From positions 705,501-769,500 of the forward strand of contig JALIRH010000061.1 of assembly GCA_023055505.1 (NCBI GenBank): a stretch of 64,000 bases of DNA, in the 5' to 3' direction. Below, piece after piece: positions 50,783-62,914 of this stretch. Under the pieces are notes generated by a model, which saw only the letters and a list, made by a program, of their open reading frames with translations, was not told the DNA's origin and searched no databases. The translations under genes were made by a program, and so were the position numbers. The stretch's first letter is position 1, and every line of letters starts with the position of its first letter. The stretch is from Callipepla californica brunnescens. Taxonomy: Eukaryota; Chordata; Aves; Galliformes; Odontophoridae.

Positions 50783-51978
50783 GTGAGTTCTCGTGCTGGC
50801 ATGTGGTTCTCTCACAAAGGAACAAAGCTGGATATTTATACAAAACTTGGGAATTTCTTGCAGCCCACAAGCTCAAGACTTACAAGTTTTAGCAAGTCTT
50901 ATTCTTTATACCAAACACATGATCACAATAAAAATATATCAGATGTTTCTTAAGCACGTGGTTGACAGGCACCATATGGGAAGTGGGCTCACCCATGTTC
51001 TCATTAACTTCAATGGATGTTTTGTCCTTTCATTTCAGCTGCAACAGGACAGCCTGCCTTAACAAGCATGAGGAGTGCAGACATGCCATGTCCCTAGGAC
51101 TCTGCTCATTTCGGCAGCTTGGTGCAGGAAACAGTGACCCACATGAGATGCAAAAACAAGAACTTGAGGTTTCTAAGCCACTGCAGCTGCTAGTTAAGAC
51201 CCATAGTGCAGATACTAACAGAAAGCATTGCCAGACTTCTGCAGACCCATCATATCTCATGCAACGTGCAAGATTTACAGTTGATTCTGCCTTGCAAATA
51301 AATGTGCTTTGTCCCAGTTATGCAAGACAAGACAAAGCCAGGGGCTCTGATCTGTTCTGAGATTGTGCCACCCCACTACTGATTAGCCTGTTCTGAGGCT
51401 TTCTGACCATCTGCTGGTGTCACAGAACAGGCATCCAAGATGTGTTAACCAGAAATGTGTCATAGGCAAGGGCTAGTGCCTGGAGTCACATGCAGTGTCA
51501 TATAGCCCAAAGGGACCAGGTATACCACAAGCCACACAACCCAGCCCTGTGTTATCTCATTCCTCAGATAACAGGAAATTCAAATAGTCCTTTTCTCTCC
51601 TGAAATGCATAAGAAATAGATCCTGGTTGTCTTTTGTCTGGGAGATATGAAGGTAAGGACTTCGTCGAGAGAGAAACAGGGTGTCATGGGAGCCTTTTTT
51701 ACCACAGAAAATCAAAACCTAAAGATACCAGAAATACATTGAAAAGTCTTCTGAGAGCTATTTCTTCACCATTAGAGTAACAGATTTGCTTCTCAGGCTG
51801 GCTAGTGTGGCATCCCTTGGGCATAGATAGATGCCTTGCACTGTAAAGGGGATACATTTCCAAGTCTACCTGGACATTTGGAGAGAGTGCTGACAGGTAG
51901 CTGTGTGGATGCCACCTCATCTGGAACTTCCTTAATACAGCTGAGATTTTCCACATTATTGCATTATTGAGTCAGAAC

Positions 51979-51999
51979 TTTTTTTTTTTTTTTTTTTTT
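51979..51999. repeat. Poly(T) run, 21 T
   Basis: Uninterrupted T21. Confidence 0.9.
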
Positions 52000-53220
52000 C
52001 CCACGATGCTCCAGTGTGCCAAGATCTCTGGGTGCAAACACTTAAAATGTGGCTTGAAATGCCAGCTTTCATTCCATCCATCAAAACATTACATATAAAC
52101 AATTTCATATTTTTTCAAGATGTATAGCTGCAGTAAGCAGAATTTGCATGGCTTTCCAGAAAGAGTTCAAGACAATGAGAGCAAATGTGACAAAATATGT
52201 TTGGCATAAAGAACAAAGTCAAAGCCTAGAGACCCTAACAGATCTGCCTGTTTTACTAAAAGTGATTGTAGAATGTAACTGACTTGTTTTATAAATTCTT
52301 CCAGCTATCAGAGAAGTTATTCCTTTCCAGGAATAATAGTGTTGAGCATGTAGCTGCTGAGTTTGTTTTCTGCATTTAGTTTGGACTCTGAAAATTATTG
52401 GTCCAAGTATACTATCTAATCTAGAAAGACTGCCATTTCCATAGGCACCTACTTCTTCTCTCCAGGAAGACTCATCTCTTAAAGAATAGTCTGCTGAGAG
52501 TATATTGAGCTTTCTTTTATCTTGCACTTTCTGTGCTTAATTGAGGAGATCAGTTTTTACTGGCTCTGGAAGTGGCCATGACACAGGGTCATAAGCGCCA
52601 TTAAAAAAAAAGCAACAGTTTTCATTATTACTGATGGATTCTGTGATACAGATTCCGAATGACACTGGATATATGAAACAGACCAAATTGTCTGTATGGT
52701 CTCTAGCCAGCTTTGTGTAGGAAATATTTTGGTATGATGGAGGCAGAAAGTTAGTAGAAATGAGACAGAAATTTTAGCATTTTAAGATGACAGAGACAGT
52801 CACACTGACTCTCAGATACCCACACTGGTAGGTTAACTTCTGGCATCACCAGCGCAGGTATGTTGTTAAAAGCCCTGCAATTAACTCCCCTCAGCTGTCT
52901 GCCCTGCCCTGCTATGCTGCCCTGTTCTTGGTGGCATGTGACTGTGATACCTGGTGGAGGTAATTCTGGTAGATCTAACTTGGGTGACCCAAGACACATG
53001 GGCTTGAAACCACTCCGTGTTTCAAGTAGGTGTGTGTTGTGAATAGTCCTGGAGTAGCACACTGAGGGCAAGACACAGAAAACACTGCCTCTGTGTTGCG
53101 TGTCTTCAGGTTTGCAGCAGCAGGAAAGGAGCTTGAGGAAATGTTTCTGCTTTTAAGGCCTTCCCTAAGGCTGCTGGTGTTGTGCCCCTGCAGTCACATA
53201 AGGTCACCTCTTTGGCACAA

Positions 53221-53340
53221 GAATCATAGAATGGCTTGGGTTGGAAAGGCCCTCAAAGTTCAAGTTCCAACCCCCTGCTACAGGCAGGGTTGCCAATTGC
53301 TGGATCAAGCACTAGATCAGATTGCCCAAGGCCTATCCAG
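53221..53340 (-). mobile_element. CR1 LINE 3' end, minus strand
   Basis: Begins GAATCATAGAATGGCTTGGG, then TTGGAAAGGCCCTCAAAG, TTCCAACCCCCTGC and TTGCCCAAGGCCTATCCAG. Typical CR1 3' end in reverse, about 120 bp, strongly 5'-truncated. It looks younger than the copy at 17.0 kb. Confidence 0.93.
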
Positions 53341-55484
53341 GAGGCTGTTGTGGGTCTGTTTTTCACTCATAAATGTACTAGCATTGTACCAGATCCATCC
53401 ACACCTCGTATATCGCAGGTTTAAATCAGTTTTATCTTTTTCGCTGTTAATGTAGAATGCATACCCTCTGAAGTCCCTAGAGGGCTAGAAGAAAATCTTC
53501 AGCTGCACGGCAAACTCAGTGGGTAGCAGACAGGCAGTTACAGTGCAAAGGAGATGTCTGGAAGGCTGCCAGCAAAATAACTCTCAGGCTTCTTCCTGTG
53601 CATGTGCTCAGATTTGCTTCCCACAAGGCAGTACAAGCAGTGGCGGAGTGGGCTGGATTAAGAATGAGCAGCAGTGAGTCACAAATCATTGTCAATTCAC
53701 TGATAATCACCAGAGTACCACTCCACAGTGACAGCCTGGCACTGCCAATGATGCCTTTTCTGTTGATGAGGGGTTCCTTAGCGGGACTGCAGGCAGCTTC
53801 ACTGCAAAAATCAGGTAGCAGCAGAGTAAGATTAAGCAAAAAGAGAGAGAATTTGGCTTTTTCTAGCCAAATGCAATCCAATTATAAGGAGTTCACTTTG
53901 TGTGTCATTGCTAAGGGAAGGAACAGTCTGTAATGTGACACATGCTGTATCTGCTGCTCAAAGGCTAAAGATTTCTAGTTAGGTGGTCTTCTGATTTTGG
54001 GTGGGGGGAGAGCTCCCTTTTTTTATAGTACATGTATAATGAAAGCACTCCAATTAAGTACTTTTGAATTGCCCCACAAAGAAGTAAGCACTCATTTTAA
54101 ACCAGTTTCCTGGTTCCCTAGCTGAATTTAAGGTGAAATGTAGTCTTTCTGATGTCATCTACTAAATAGTGTCAGGCTGGGTCAATGTTTTAGTGAGAAA
54201 CTTCCAAGAAAATTTGAAGAGCTGCAGTGACTCATTCTCTTCCCTCTGACTCAGTATTGTTCTACCAAGATGCTCCTGGAGGTGTTATCTTTCAGATGAG
54301 ATATGAAACTCAGGTCCTGACCACATACAGGAAGAGGAGATGTGTGCTGCTTTTCACTCTGTATCCACAGGCCTTGAGCCCACAGGCTGGAGCAGATAAG
54401 ACATTATCAGTCCCACTTTAGCTGTTTGTTCCCACCCCTGCTGGAGGGTTTGCAAACAGGGGTGGGTACAAGTGGTCTTTAATCTTCTTCAGACAAAATA
54501 AGTTTTAAAAAGTAGCAGTAGATGTATTTTAGCTATCCTGGGTGACTTTGACTGAGTCAGATAGGGAGAGTACATGCACGTTCCTCCTTCTGAGAGCGGG
54601 GGTTAGTTTGATCCCAGCATTCGTGGACACTGAAAAGGGTGTAGAGGAGGAGCATGTCTCCTAGGAGTCTCCTGGCTGCATCTCAGGAAAAAAAGAGATT
54701 CTGCTGTTTGTGTTTGTTTGTGATTGTACATTGTGCTGTTTGTGCCGTTCTGTTCCATGGCCAATCTGTGAGCAAGGAGTTGCTGGATCAATTAAATGAG
54801 TTTGCAACTAATAGATTTAATTCCTGCCTTCTCAGCCCATCTGTCTTTCTCCTCTACCATTTCTAATTTGCTTGTCATCTTTTTGTCTACTGAGCCCTCT
54901 TAGAGCATTTTCCTTCAGCATTAAGGCTTCTGGGACAACCTTATGAGTGGGATGGCAGAACATCATGGAGCTAGTATTCAGTGAAAGCTCTACTTCATGT
55001 TGCTATGTGCCATATCCTTATAAAAATAGGAAAAAGGAGAAGGAGAAGGAGAAGAGAAAAAGAAAAAGAAAAAAAGAAAAAGTGAAAAAGAAAAAAAAAA
55101 GAAGAAAGAAAAAAGAAAAGGAAAAAAGGAACTCTTTCTCTCCAACCATCCCAGATAAACTCAATTATGAAAGAAAGCTCTCCCTTGATCATTTTAGAAG
55201 TTAAATGATACCTTTAATTGCTGCTAACAGGCTGAAAAAAACCCACCCTGAAAATGGAGTGCTACTCAAGCCATGACAGTAAGGTGATGATGACAAAGTT
55301 GACTTTTCAACCTGTGTTAATTATTGTACTTTGCTGCATTGTGCAAAAGAAGAGTGTGTAGAGTCTCAAGCATGTTCCAGAACTTTTTCTTCTTGGGCAA
55401 GCTTTACTGTTCCTTTGCCTCATTAACATCTTACCCAGAGCAGCAGTGCAAGAATACCACAGTTCCCAGAATCTTCAGCACAAA
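53341..55484. other. Unique DNA, no gene seen
   Basis: At 53516-53933 open frames of 121 codons (minus) and 111 codons (plus) overlap, in DNA of about even base composition. Neither resembles a known protein. A purine tract lies at 55.03 kb. Confidence 0.6.
55027..55131. repeat. Purine-only (GGAGAA / GAAAAA) tract
   Basis: About 105 bases of A and G with a single T. It starts with AGGAGA units and grades into GAAAAA units. Mirror-symmetric parts could form triplex DNA. Confidence 0.95.
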
Positions 55485-55735
55485 TCACAGAATTGTAGAG
55501 GCTGGAAGGGACCTCTAGAGATCATCCAGTCCAACCTCCCTGCCAAAGCAGCTCCCTAGCCCAGGTTGCACAGGAAGGCATCCAGGCGGGTCTGGAACAT
55601 CTCCAGAGAAAGAGACTCCACCACCTCTCTGTGCAGCCTGTGCCAGTGCTCCATCACTGCACTGTGAAGAAGTTCCCATGCACATTTGTGCAGAACTTCC
55701 TATGCCTAAGTTTATGGCCTTTTCCCCTCATCAGA
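55485..55735 (-). mobile_element. CR1 LINE 3' end, minus strand
   Basis: Starts AATCACAGAATTGTAGAGGC, continues TGGAAGGGACCTCTAGAGAT, CATCCAGTCCAACCTCCCTG, CCAAAGCAG, GGTTGCACAGGAAGGCATCC and CCTCTCTGTGCAGCCTGTGC, then the AAGAAGTTC and AACTTCCTATG region. About 250 bp of 3' untranslated region. It is the best-preserved CR1 in the window, hence probably among the youngest. Confidence 0.95.
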
Positions 55736-56680
55736 TGTGTCCTTTGCCATCTGTACCTCAAAGACCAGTCTCTGACCCACTGAGAAGCCAAGTAACTATT
55801 TGCTCTGCCCGGTGTGACTCCTCAAGTAGACAAAAACTAGACAGCAAGAAAATTTTGTCAGGGTCACACTGCCTTTTGTGCCTCCCCTGGTTCAAGCTTC
55901 ATACCTATGGGTGATGCATTTCTGCAGTGAGTAATGAAGACTGTGTACATGATGATTCATTTCTTAAAGTCTGCCTGGAGCTTTGAAATCTTTCATTAAC
56001 TATGCAATATGAATTCAACAGATTAGCTAAATGATCTAAATATTATGCACTCAGCAGAGTGCAGGATACCCCATTTCACATTTTGCTGTGAGCATTTAGG
56101 TGCTTTTCCTTTATGATTTTTTACAGGCAAAGGGAAGAAGATATTCACTGAGGTAATTAAAACTCCTCTGATAAAACTAATGTACCACATTACATCAGTT
56201 GATGTCAAACACAAGGCTGATGTGATACAGTGATATGCTGCAGAAAGCTATAGGTGCAAAATTTATTGTATCCAGGGCATAGTAATAGAAAAGCATTTGG
56301 TCAAATACAGATATCCTTTGCAGGTAGGTAGAGCCCTACTCCAGCTCTGTGTTTAAGCAAGCTACTTGTGGCTTCACTGGCGTTTGAGGAGCACAGGAAG
56401 AAAAAGAGTTTCTCTCATCTGTCTCCAGTTTTTCTAAGTACAATGTTATGAATAATGACTGTTCAGGGTATTTTTGGAAAAAAAAATAAAGGGATTCAGA
56501 TTTCGTTTCAGGTTGGTTCAAAATTCAGACTTCTTTTTCTTTTCTGATTTTGCTTTGGGAATATTTTTGACTCCCATGGAATTATCGTAGTGGTTTTGTG
56601 TTATAGATACAAAATAATGGAGCTTACTCTCCTCAAAAAACTATGTAATTCCTAATGTTCAGAATTTTATTATCTTCAGC

Positions 56681-56733
56681 CTTCTCTTTTTTTTTTTTTC
56701 TTTTTTTTCTTTTTTTTTTCTTTTTTTTTTTTT
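56681..56733. repeat. Pyrimidine tract (T-rich with C)
   Basis: T runs broken by single C, followed at 56740 by (GA)n; a short T-rich/GA-rich mirror. Confidence 0.92.
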
Positions 56734-57706
56734 ATTAAAAGAGAGAGAGAAACCACAAAGAATGTATTTCTCTCAAGGAGCAAGTGGTGGCCAGAATTAG
56801 CTTCCTATATCCCCCTGAGCCATGACCCACCCTTCTGAGGTTAGTTATTTAAGCGACAGGAAGACCTTTAAATAGAATTCAGTTTCTAAAGGGAAGCAAA
56901 TTCCTTCACAGTATTTCATCCTCTTCATTGCCAAGGGAGGCACATGTCTGCCTGAGCTATCTTGTACCCATGATTACTTATCACATCTTTTCACATAAGT
57001 GGCAACTAAACCCTGTAGTCTATTTCTCTAGATTTACCAGTTTTCAATTTTACCTCAAACTCAGAAGCCATGACCTAGCTCTGATCCAAGCCTGGGATGC
57101 TCAGTCAGAGCAATGGATGGGTATGTGTTGAATGAAGTCTTTCAGAAGATACGTTTCCTTAATACCTTGACAGACCCAACACCAAGAAAAAGACTCAATT
57201 GCCTAAATGTTGATATCTGCATCATAAATGTCTAATCTGAGCTTTGAGTCTATATAACCTTTAGAGTCAAGAATAAAGAACAAGCACTTGCAGGGTGCAA
57301 ATTATCTCATCTGAAAGGAAACATCTAAAGTAGGACAGTTCTTTCCCTTGACTATAAAATGAGCAGAATGATTTGTTCAGAGATGTGGGCGTCTACATTT
57401 AGGTAAAATTTCTCATATCTCCATCTACTAAAGGAAGATAGCACAGTTACACTGAATTAATTGCAATGTATTGTAAAAACCTTCCACACTTATCTTCTTG
57501 TTCTGTCTGCATGACTACAATAGCATTTCTGAATGTTTTCATGATACTGTTCAGGCTGACCTTTTGGTAGACAATTTGCAATGGGGGGAGCAAGACTGTT
57601 GCTGCTGGTATAGACAAGAAACTTGGCCAGCAAACAAGTAGAATCCCCTCTGACGTCTCTCCACTAAATTAAAGTCAAGTTACTTTCTAAATTTTCAGGA
57701 TTACAG

Positions 57707-57726
57707 TTTTTTTTTGTTTTTTTTTT
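57707..57726. repeat. T-rich run
   Basis: Nineteen T with one G. Confidence 0.85.
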
Positions 57727-58458
57727 AAGTATTAATGTCTTATTTTAAACACTAATCTGGTTGTTCCATACCCGTTTATCACTTTCATCATCAGTCCTTT
57801 GAGTTCATAACTTGCAGCATCGGAACAAATCTTTTCACTCAATTTCATGATAATATTTAATGTGTTGTTAAACAGGTACACTTCTATAAGGAAAATAAGT
57901 GGTTGGCAGCTTGCAGAAGGCAATGAAATAGCTGAATTTTGCACAGGACACAGCAGTACAAGGTCTCAGCAAGTCTTTCTCTTCCTTCTTCTGTAGCTTC
58001 TAGAACATGTTGTCAGCATCTGTAGTTCTCTGCCTTCATATCTCTATCAAAGGTTGTAAAGGAAAGGAAAGTTGTGAAAACTCCTCCAGAGCACCTGGTA
58101 TTGAAGGGAGAGATGGACTTAACTAGGTGATACTTTGCCCCTTTCCCATCTAATGGAGAGATTGCTGCTTTAATCTCTCCTGACCAATTCCAGCAGGTTA
58201 AACATAGGTATTTAACCAGATGCCCGTTGGCGGGTTTGAGTACTCAGCAGGCATAAATTAGCATAGCCTTACTGACATTAACAAGATGCGACTGATTTAC
58301 AGTCACTAAGCAGCCTCAGCTGTGTCTTCAAGTAGCCGCTAATGCTCCCCAACCTACCTGTAGAACAAGGAAGCCTCTGTGCAGGAACTCATTCTGACTG
58401 CATTTAGTTACTAATCAGAGCTGAAGAAAGGCATGATTAAGAAAATAGATATATAGGG

Positions 58459-58494
58459 GTTTTTGTTTATTTGTTTGTTTGTTTTTGTTTTTTT
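58459..58494. repeat. (GTTT)n microsatellite
   Basis: Irregular GTTT/ATTT units with longer T runs. Confidence 0.88.
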
Positions 58495-58616
58495 AATCTT
58501 TGATGTTTTATTGACTTACCTTGTATGAAAGATGTAGATGCTGGGCTTACAATGTCCTTATTGTCATGATTACTGAAATCAACAAGATCTCAACTTTTAT
58601 CAGATCACATGGTTCA

Positions 58617-58648
58617 TTTTCTTTCTTTTTCTTTTTCTTTTTTTTTTC
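58617..58648. repeat. (CTTTTT)n pyrimidine tract
   Basis: CTTT and CTTTTT units. Confidence 0.88.
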
Positions 58649-58992
58649 CACACACTATAGAATCAACAGCAATTTATGTTTTGCTTGCCTTTTACCCTGC
58701 TTTTAGTCGCAGCATCTCTCTACCTGGACTCTAGTTCCAACAGATGAGTAATAGGAGGCCTATTGCACAGCAACATTACTATTGCTTGAAAAAATGGAGT
58801 GCTTTCAGAAACCTAGGATGGTGAGCCCCAAAGAGCAGTGGGCCACTTAAAGGTACACTGTGAGTGGAACTTTTATGGACAGCTCCATGCTCACCTGGAG
58901 AGGGACAATGTGCAAAACCTGAACACTGTTAGGCAAAGATTCCTTTCTTGTTTTAGCACAGGTATAAAGGTGTCTTAACTGTTATGGCAAAG

Positions 58993-59018
58993 AAAAAAAA
59001 AAAAAAAAAGAAGAAGAA
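58993..59018. repeat. A17 run followed by (AAG)n
   Basis: Seventeen A and then three AAG units. Confidence 0.88.
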
Positions 59019-60349
59019 TAAAATTATCTGAATCTGGAGACAGAATATTAATGTATTTCTTTCACTAACACTGGTCCAACAACATGTGCTGGTAAATAAT
59101 TATATTTATTCTTTAACAGTAGGAAAAAAAAGCAAACATTCAGAGCAGTCTCCTACAGACATTACATTGCATAAACAAACATAGTAACTTATTAAAAAAG
59201 GCGCTTCATCCATTGCTTCTGGTACTGCACACACAAGAACAGCAGGTAGAGACATGAAAAACTCAAACCCTTGGGGAGTCAGAAGACAGAATAGTGATAG
59301 CTGAGACTAGGTAGCAGAGAAGAAAGAGTCCAGGGCACTACACAACATCTCCTCTCCTACACATTTGGGAAGTATGTGTACTGCTCAGTAGTTTGCACAT
59401 CCCAGAGAAAAGCTTAGGTCTGGCAACATCAGAATGTGTGTCACTGCTGTTTTTTTGACAGCCACAGCAGTTTTCTCTCTCTCTGCAAATTACCAGTTAG
59501 CATCTGGAAACTTTGACCACTGAATTTAAGTGTTTATGTGAAATCTGAGGAGACCAAAATGGAGGAATGTCGTCAGCCTCTGACTCTTCTTTATTTATTT
59601 GTGAGAATCACTGAATTCTCGTGCTTATGGAGAAGTCTAGCCAGTAGTATGTCAGAGCCCACCTTGCACCTTTGTGCTATCAGTAATCAGTCTAGCCTTC
59701 ATCATTTGGCACTTTTATCACAGCAGATGAGTTGCTCTCTTGTTGGAGTCCATTCAGGTTATCCAAGGGAACTCAGTGCTATGGGTGCACATGTGCTTCT
59801 CAGCCTCACATTGCTCCAGCTTTATCTCTGGTACTTGCAGATACATTCCATATGTGTGCACGAAGTGGGTCAGAGCAGACCTGCAGCTGAAGCACATTCA
59901 GTGTTTCACACATATCTCTAGCACATCACTACTCAGAGGTCTTGGCAGCCAGCCTGTTCCTCCCATGTCAGTCACAAACAGCTGCCTACGCCGCTGACAC
60001 CTGCCAGAGAGAAATTGTCTTATCTCACTTGTACGAGCTTGGCTGGTTGCTGCAGAGTCTTAGCCAAGAGTACTGCTCGAGAAAAGGCATTTGTGCTGAT
60101 AGGAAATTCGTGTATGGAGAAAGGGAATTCCTGTACCAGGCCTTCTTCATTAAATAGACAACATGACATTTCACAGTCCGTAACAAAATAAGTGCATCAA
60201 CATCTTATTTTGTGGTCTGGAGCGTACAGCAATGCTGGAAATCTCCATCCATTCAAAATACTCCCGAGTTGATTTATTCATAAAAAGAGAGAATTTTCTT
60301 TCAAAATTTGTATCATCATCCTTGATGCTTTTTCAGCCACATTATTTGT

Positions 60350-60384
60350 TACACACACACATATATATATATGCATATACATAC
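60350..60384. repeat. (AC)n(AT)n compound microsatellite
   Basis: Five AC and then about six AT units, then ATGCATATACATAC. Confidence 0.9.
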
Positions 60385-62356
60385 AATTGCTTCCTACATT
60401 TAGAATAAATTACTCATGTAAGCTTGCATTTCCTATAAGACATTTTCTTATTGCAATTAGAACTCCTGAACCATACAGAACTTATTACTAGGAAGCTGCA
60501 ATTTATCAGTCTGTGCTCATGCAACTACATCTAGCATGTTATGTGCTTGTGTTTTCCTCTATCCATCGTTGAATTTGGAATTTTTATTTGGAATTTTTAC
60601 AGCCCACATTAATCAAAACCAAACTGTGCACACACAAAGCTCAAAAGTTGAGGGTATACTTCTATTTAGGACTGCCATTACTTTTATCTGATTGAGGTAA
60701 ACAACAGAAACTTCTTATCGCTATATATCAACGTTCTCAAAGTACAGTAGACTGATAACATTACACAGCCAGAGTAAATTAGCATGTACCAGTAGATAAT
60801 GAGATTGGCAGCTATATCATGCAACAATATTTTCTTCATTAGAAAATCCTTTTCTACTCAGCTCTGAGTGATATATATTGAAGAATCAGTTTGTCCATTT
60901 GAACATCACTATATTTTTAAGAGTTCATTAAGGGAGTAATAATTCTCAGTGATTACAAGGAGAGTTCTCAGCTATCACTGAGAGCAGAAAGAAAATACAG
61001 GCTATCAAGACACAGTGAGATTACAGATCAGACAATTCTATGACATTATCAACAAAGATACCTCTTAATCTGGTAGACCTGAGTCTCTCCCTATTCCAGT
61101 GAAAGGTCAGTCTGTGATATTTCCTACTCATGACATCCACACTTCCAGGCAAGGTGTAAGGGTTCCCCCTACTCAGGATGAAAAGCCAGGGAACAGCTTC
61201 CATTATCTCCTTTACCACAGAAAAAATCCAGCACTACACAGATGATGTTAGACTATTTTCTAATACAAATGCATGATGCCTGTGCATGAAACCCAGTGTA
61301 GGATACTGTCTAGAATTTCTGAAAGGTGCTGAAACTGTAATAAAATGTATATAAATTACCTTTCTGACAGCTTTCATCGTCTCAGGGAGCACCACATGAT
61401 CATCACTTAGTCCCAGTAAGGACTAGGACATAACTTGTTGCCAAAACCAAGCTTGATTTCTGTCTCTGTTTCACAGCAGTACCAAATAGTTTTTGGAACA
61501 AACTGCACAGCATTGCTAACCTACGAAGCCAACAAAGATCACTCCACTCACAGAAGAAGAAAGGCACAGTTTAGAAATTAACTTTTAACATGGAGAAAGA
61601 CCAACTGAGGTATCTTCAATTATCTTCAGTTTTTGTCTCCCAGTTTTGTCTTGCAGGAATTACAGTTTGTAAATGCAGACATTGAGACTAAAGGTATGCT
61701 AATCTTCTTGGCTCTCAAAGTACGTTTTGTCAGAACCAACCTTTGATTGAATGGTTTAAATATTTTTATTGCAGGTAACTCACAAAATATTCTCAATATT
61801 TTACTTCATGTTCCTGGATAGCTTCAGAAGGCAAAGCTGCCCAAGGCCCAAAATCCAAGTCTACTTTGTACAAAATGGAAGACCAAAGTTATATTTCATT
61901 ACACTGAAATGAAAATATGTCTCTATATCCAGTAGGTGGACTTGAAAATTTGAACTATTCATCCTTGCCAATAAATGTCATGAATGCTATGCGTTAGCAA
62001 CAGGTACTAAGAGTACCGGTACTGTGTTGACCTAATCTTGGAATGAGACACGAAAGAAACAGTTTGTAGACCTTAAAGGGCAGATTTGGAACTTCCTTCA
62101 AGAAAGCTTGCTGACTAATGCTGCTTTGCCTTTCAGTCATACAGAAAAATTCTTCCAAGCAGTCAGTGCAGAATAAATGACTCCTTCTTTGTAGATGGAT
62201 TTTAACTTCACTTAAGAAATGAGACCTTGAGAGGTAATGAGTCACAAGCTGTTCTAGATCAGCAAGGTGTTGAAATCTTGGGAAATCATCCAATAATTGT
62301 AACATTAAAGATACTGTATGCCAGATCTGTGAATGATAACACAGGCCTTTTGATTA

Positions 62357-62912
62357 CGAGGGCTGCTCTGAAAGTAATGCCTCATAATTTATTATACCAG
62401 CCCACAACATCAGAGGCGGATGTTGGTGGCGGTATGGCAGTAGAGGTTGAACCTTCCCACCAATATTCTGTTACATTTTATTTCCGCGCAACAGATGGCA
62501 GCAGAGGGGCAGTCTGACACGATGACATCTGGCATGTAAGTGCAGATAAAGCAAAGGTGTGTCATTGAATTCCTCCACAGAGAAAAATTGCACCTGTTGA
62601 CATTAATCAATGCTTGCTGAACATTTATGGAGACCAAACAGTGTATGCGGGCACAGTGAAATGGCAAGTGGTGCATTTCAGCAGTGGAAACAGCAACAGT
62701 GGTCACCTCCACTGGTGCACATTGTCACGAGCACAGCATGCAGACTTTTATTCTTCCCTGGTGAAAATGCACAGCTAATGGTGGTGACTAGGCTGAAAAA
62801 GAGTATTTTGTAGCTGATAATTTCCTCTATCAAACAGTGCTATTGTGCTCTTTGTGTCTGTTGTAGTTTCCATGGAAATAAATAGGAGGCATTATTTTCA
62901 GAGCAACCTATG
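62357..62912 (+). mobile_element. Short internally deleted mariner (Galluhop/Mariner1_GG type)
   Basis: The left end CGAGGGCTGCTCTGAAAG and the reverse complement of the right end (CATAGGTTGCTCTGAAAA) are terminal inverted repeats, matching through AATGCCTC. Both are flanked by TA (62355-62356 and 62913-62914), the mariner target duplication. The 556-bp body keeps part of the N-terminal helix-turn-helix region of the transposase (around 62575-62780; fragments such as FSSG and PPLVHIVTS are readable) but lacks the whole catalytic DDD domain. A full mariner is about 1.3 kb. It is non-autonomous and dead, and resembles the many short chicken copies I remember. Identification is from memory; the structure is seen directly. 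Confidence 0.92.
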
Positions 62913-62914
62913 TA

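Larger units (their letters stand above)
50001..53220. other. Unique DNA, no gene seen
   Basis: Holds a (TG)n repeat, a short CR1-tail-like motif at 50.76 kb and a poly(T) run at 51.98 kb. A plus-strand frame of 132 codons (50962-51360) includes a cysteine-rich stretch and a good splice-acceptor-like sequence at 51021-51038, but no family is recognised. Confidence 0.6.
55736..62356. other. Unique DNA, no gene seen
   Basis: Holds several T-rich and A-rich tracts and an AC/AT repeat at 60.35 kb. The longest frame (59538-59921, plus, 127 codons) is unrecognised. No mobile element is recognisable before the mariner copy. Confidence 0.6.

Noticed and set aside
54947..55204. Lysine-rich 85-codon plus-strand frame
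   Set aside because: The K/E/R repeat is the translated purine tract at 55027-55131, not a nuclear protein.
62410..62712. 100-codon minus-strand frame within the mariner
   Set aside because: It runs antisense to the transposase remnant and has no family resemblance.
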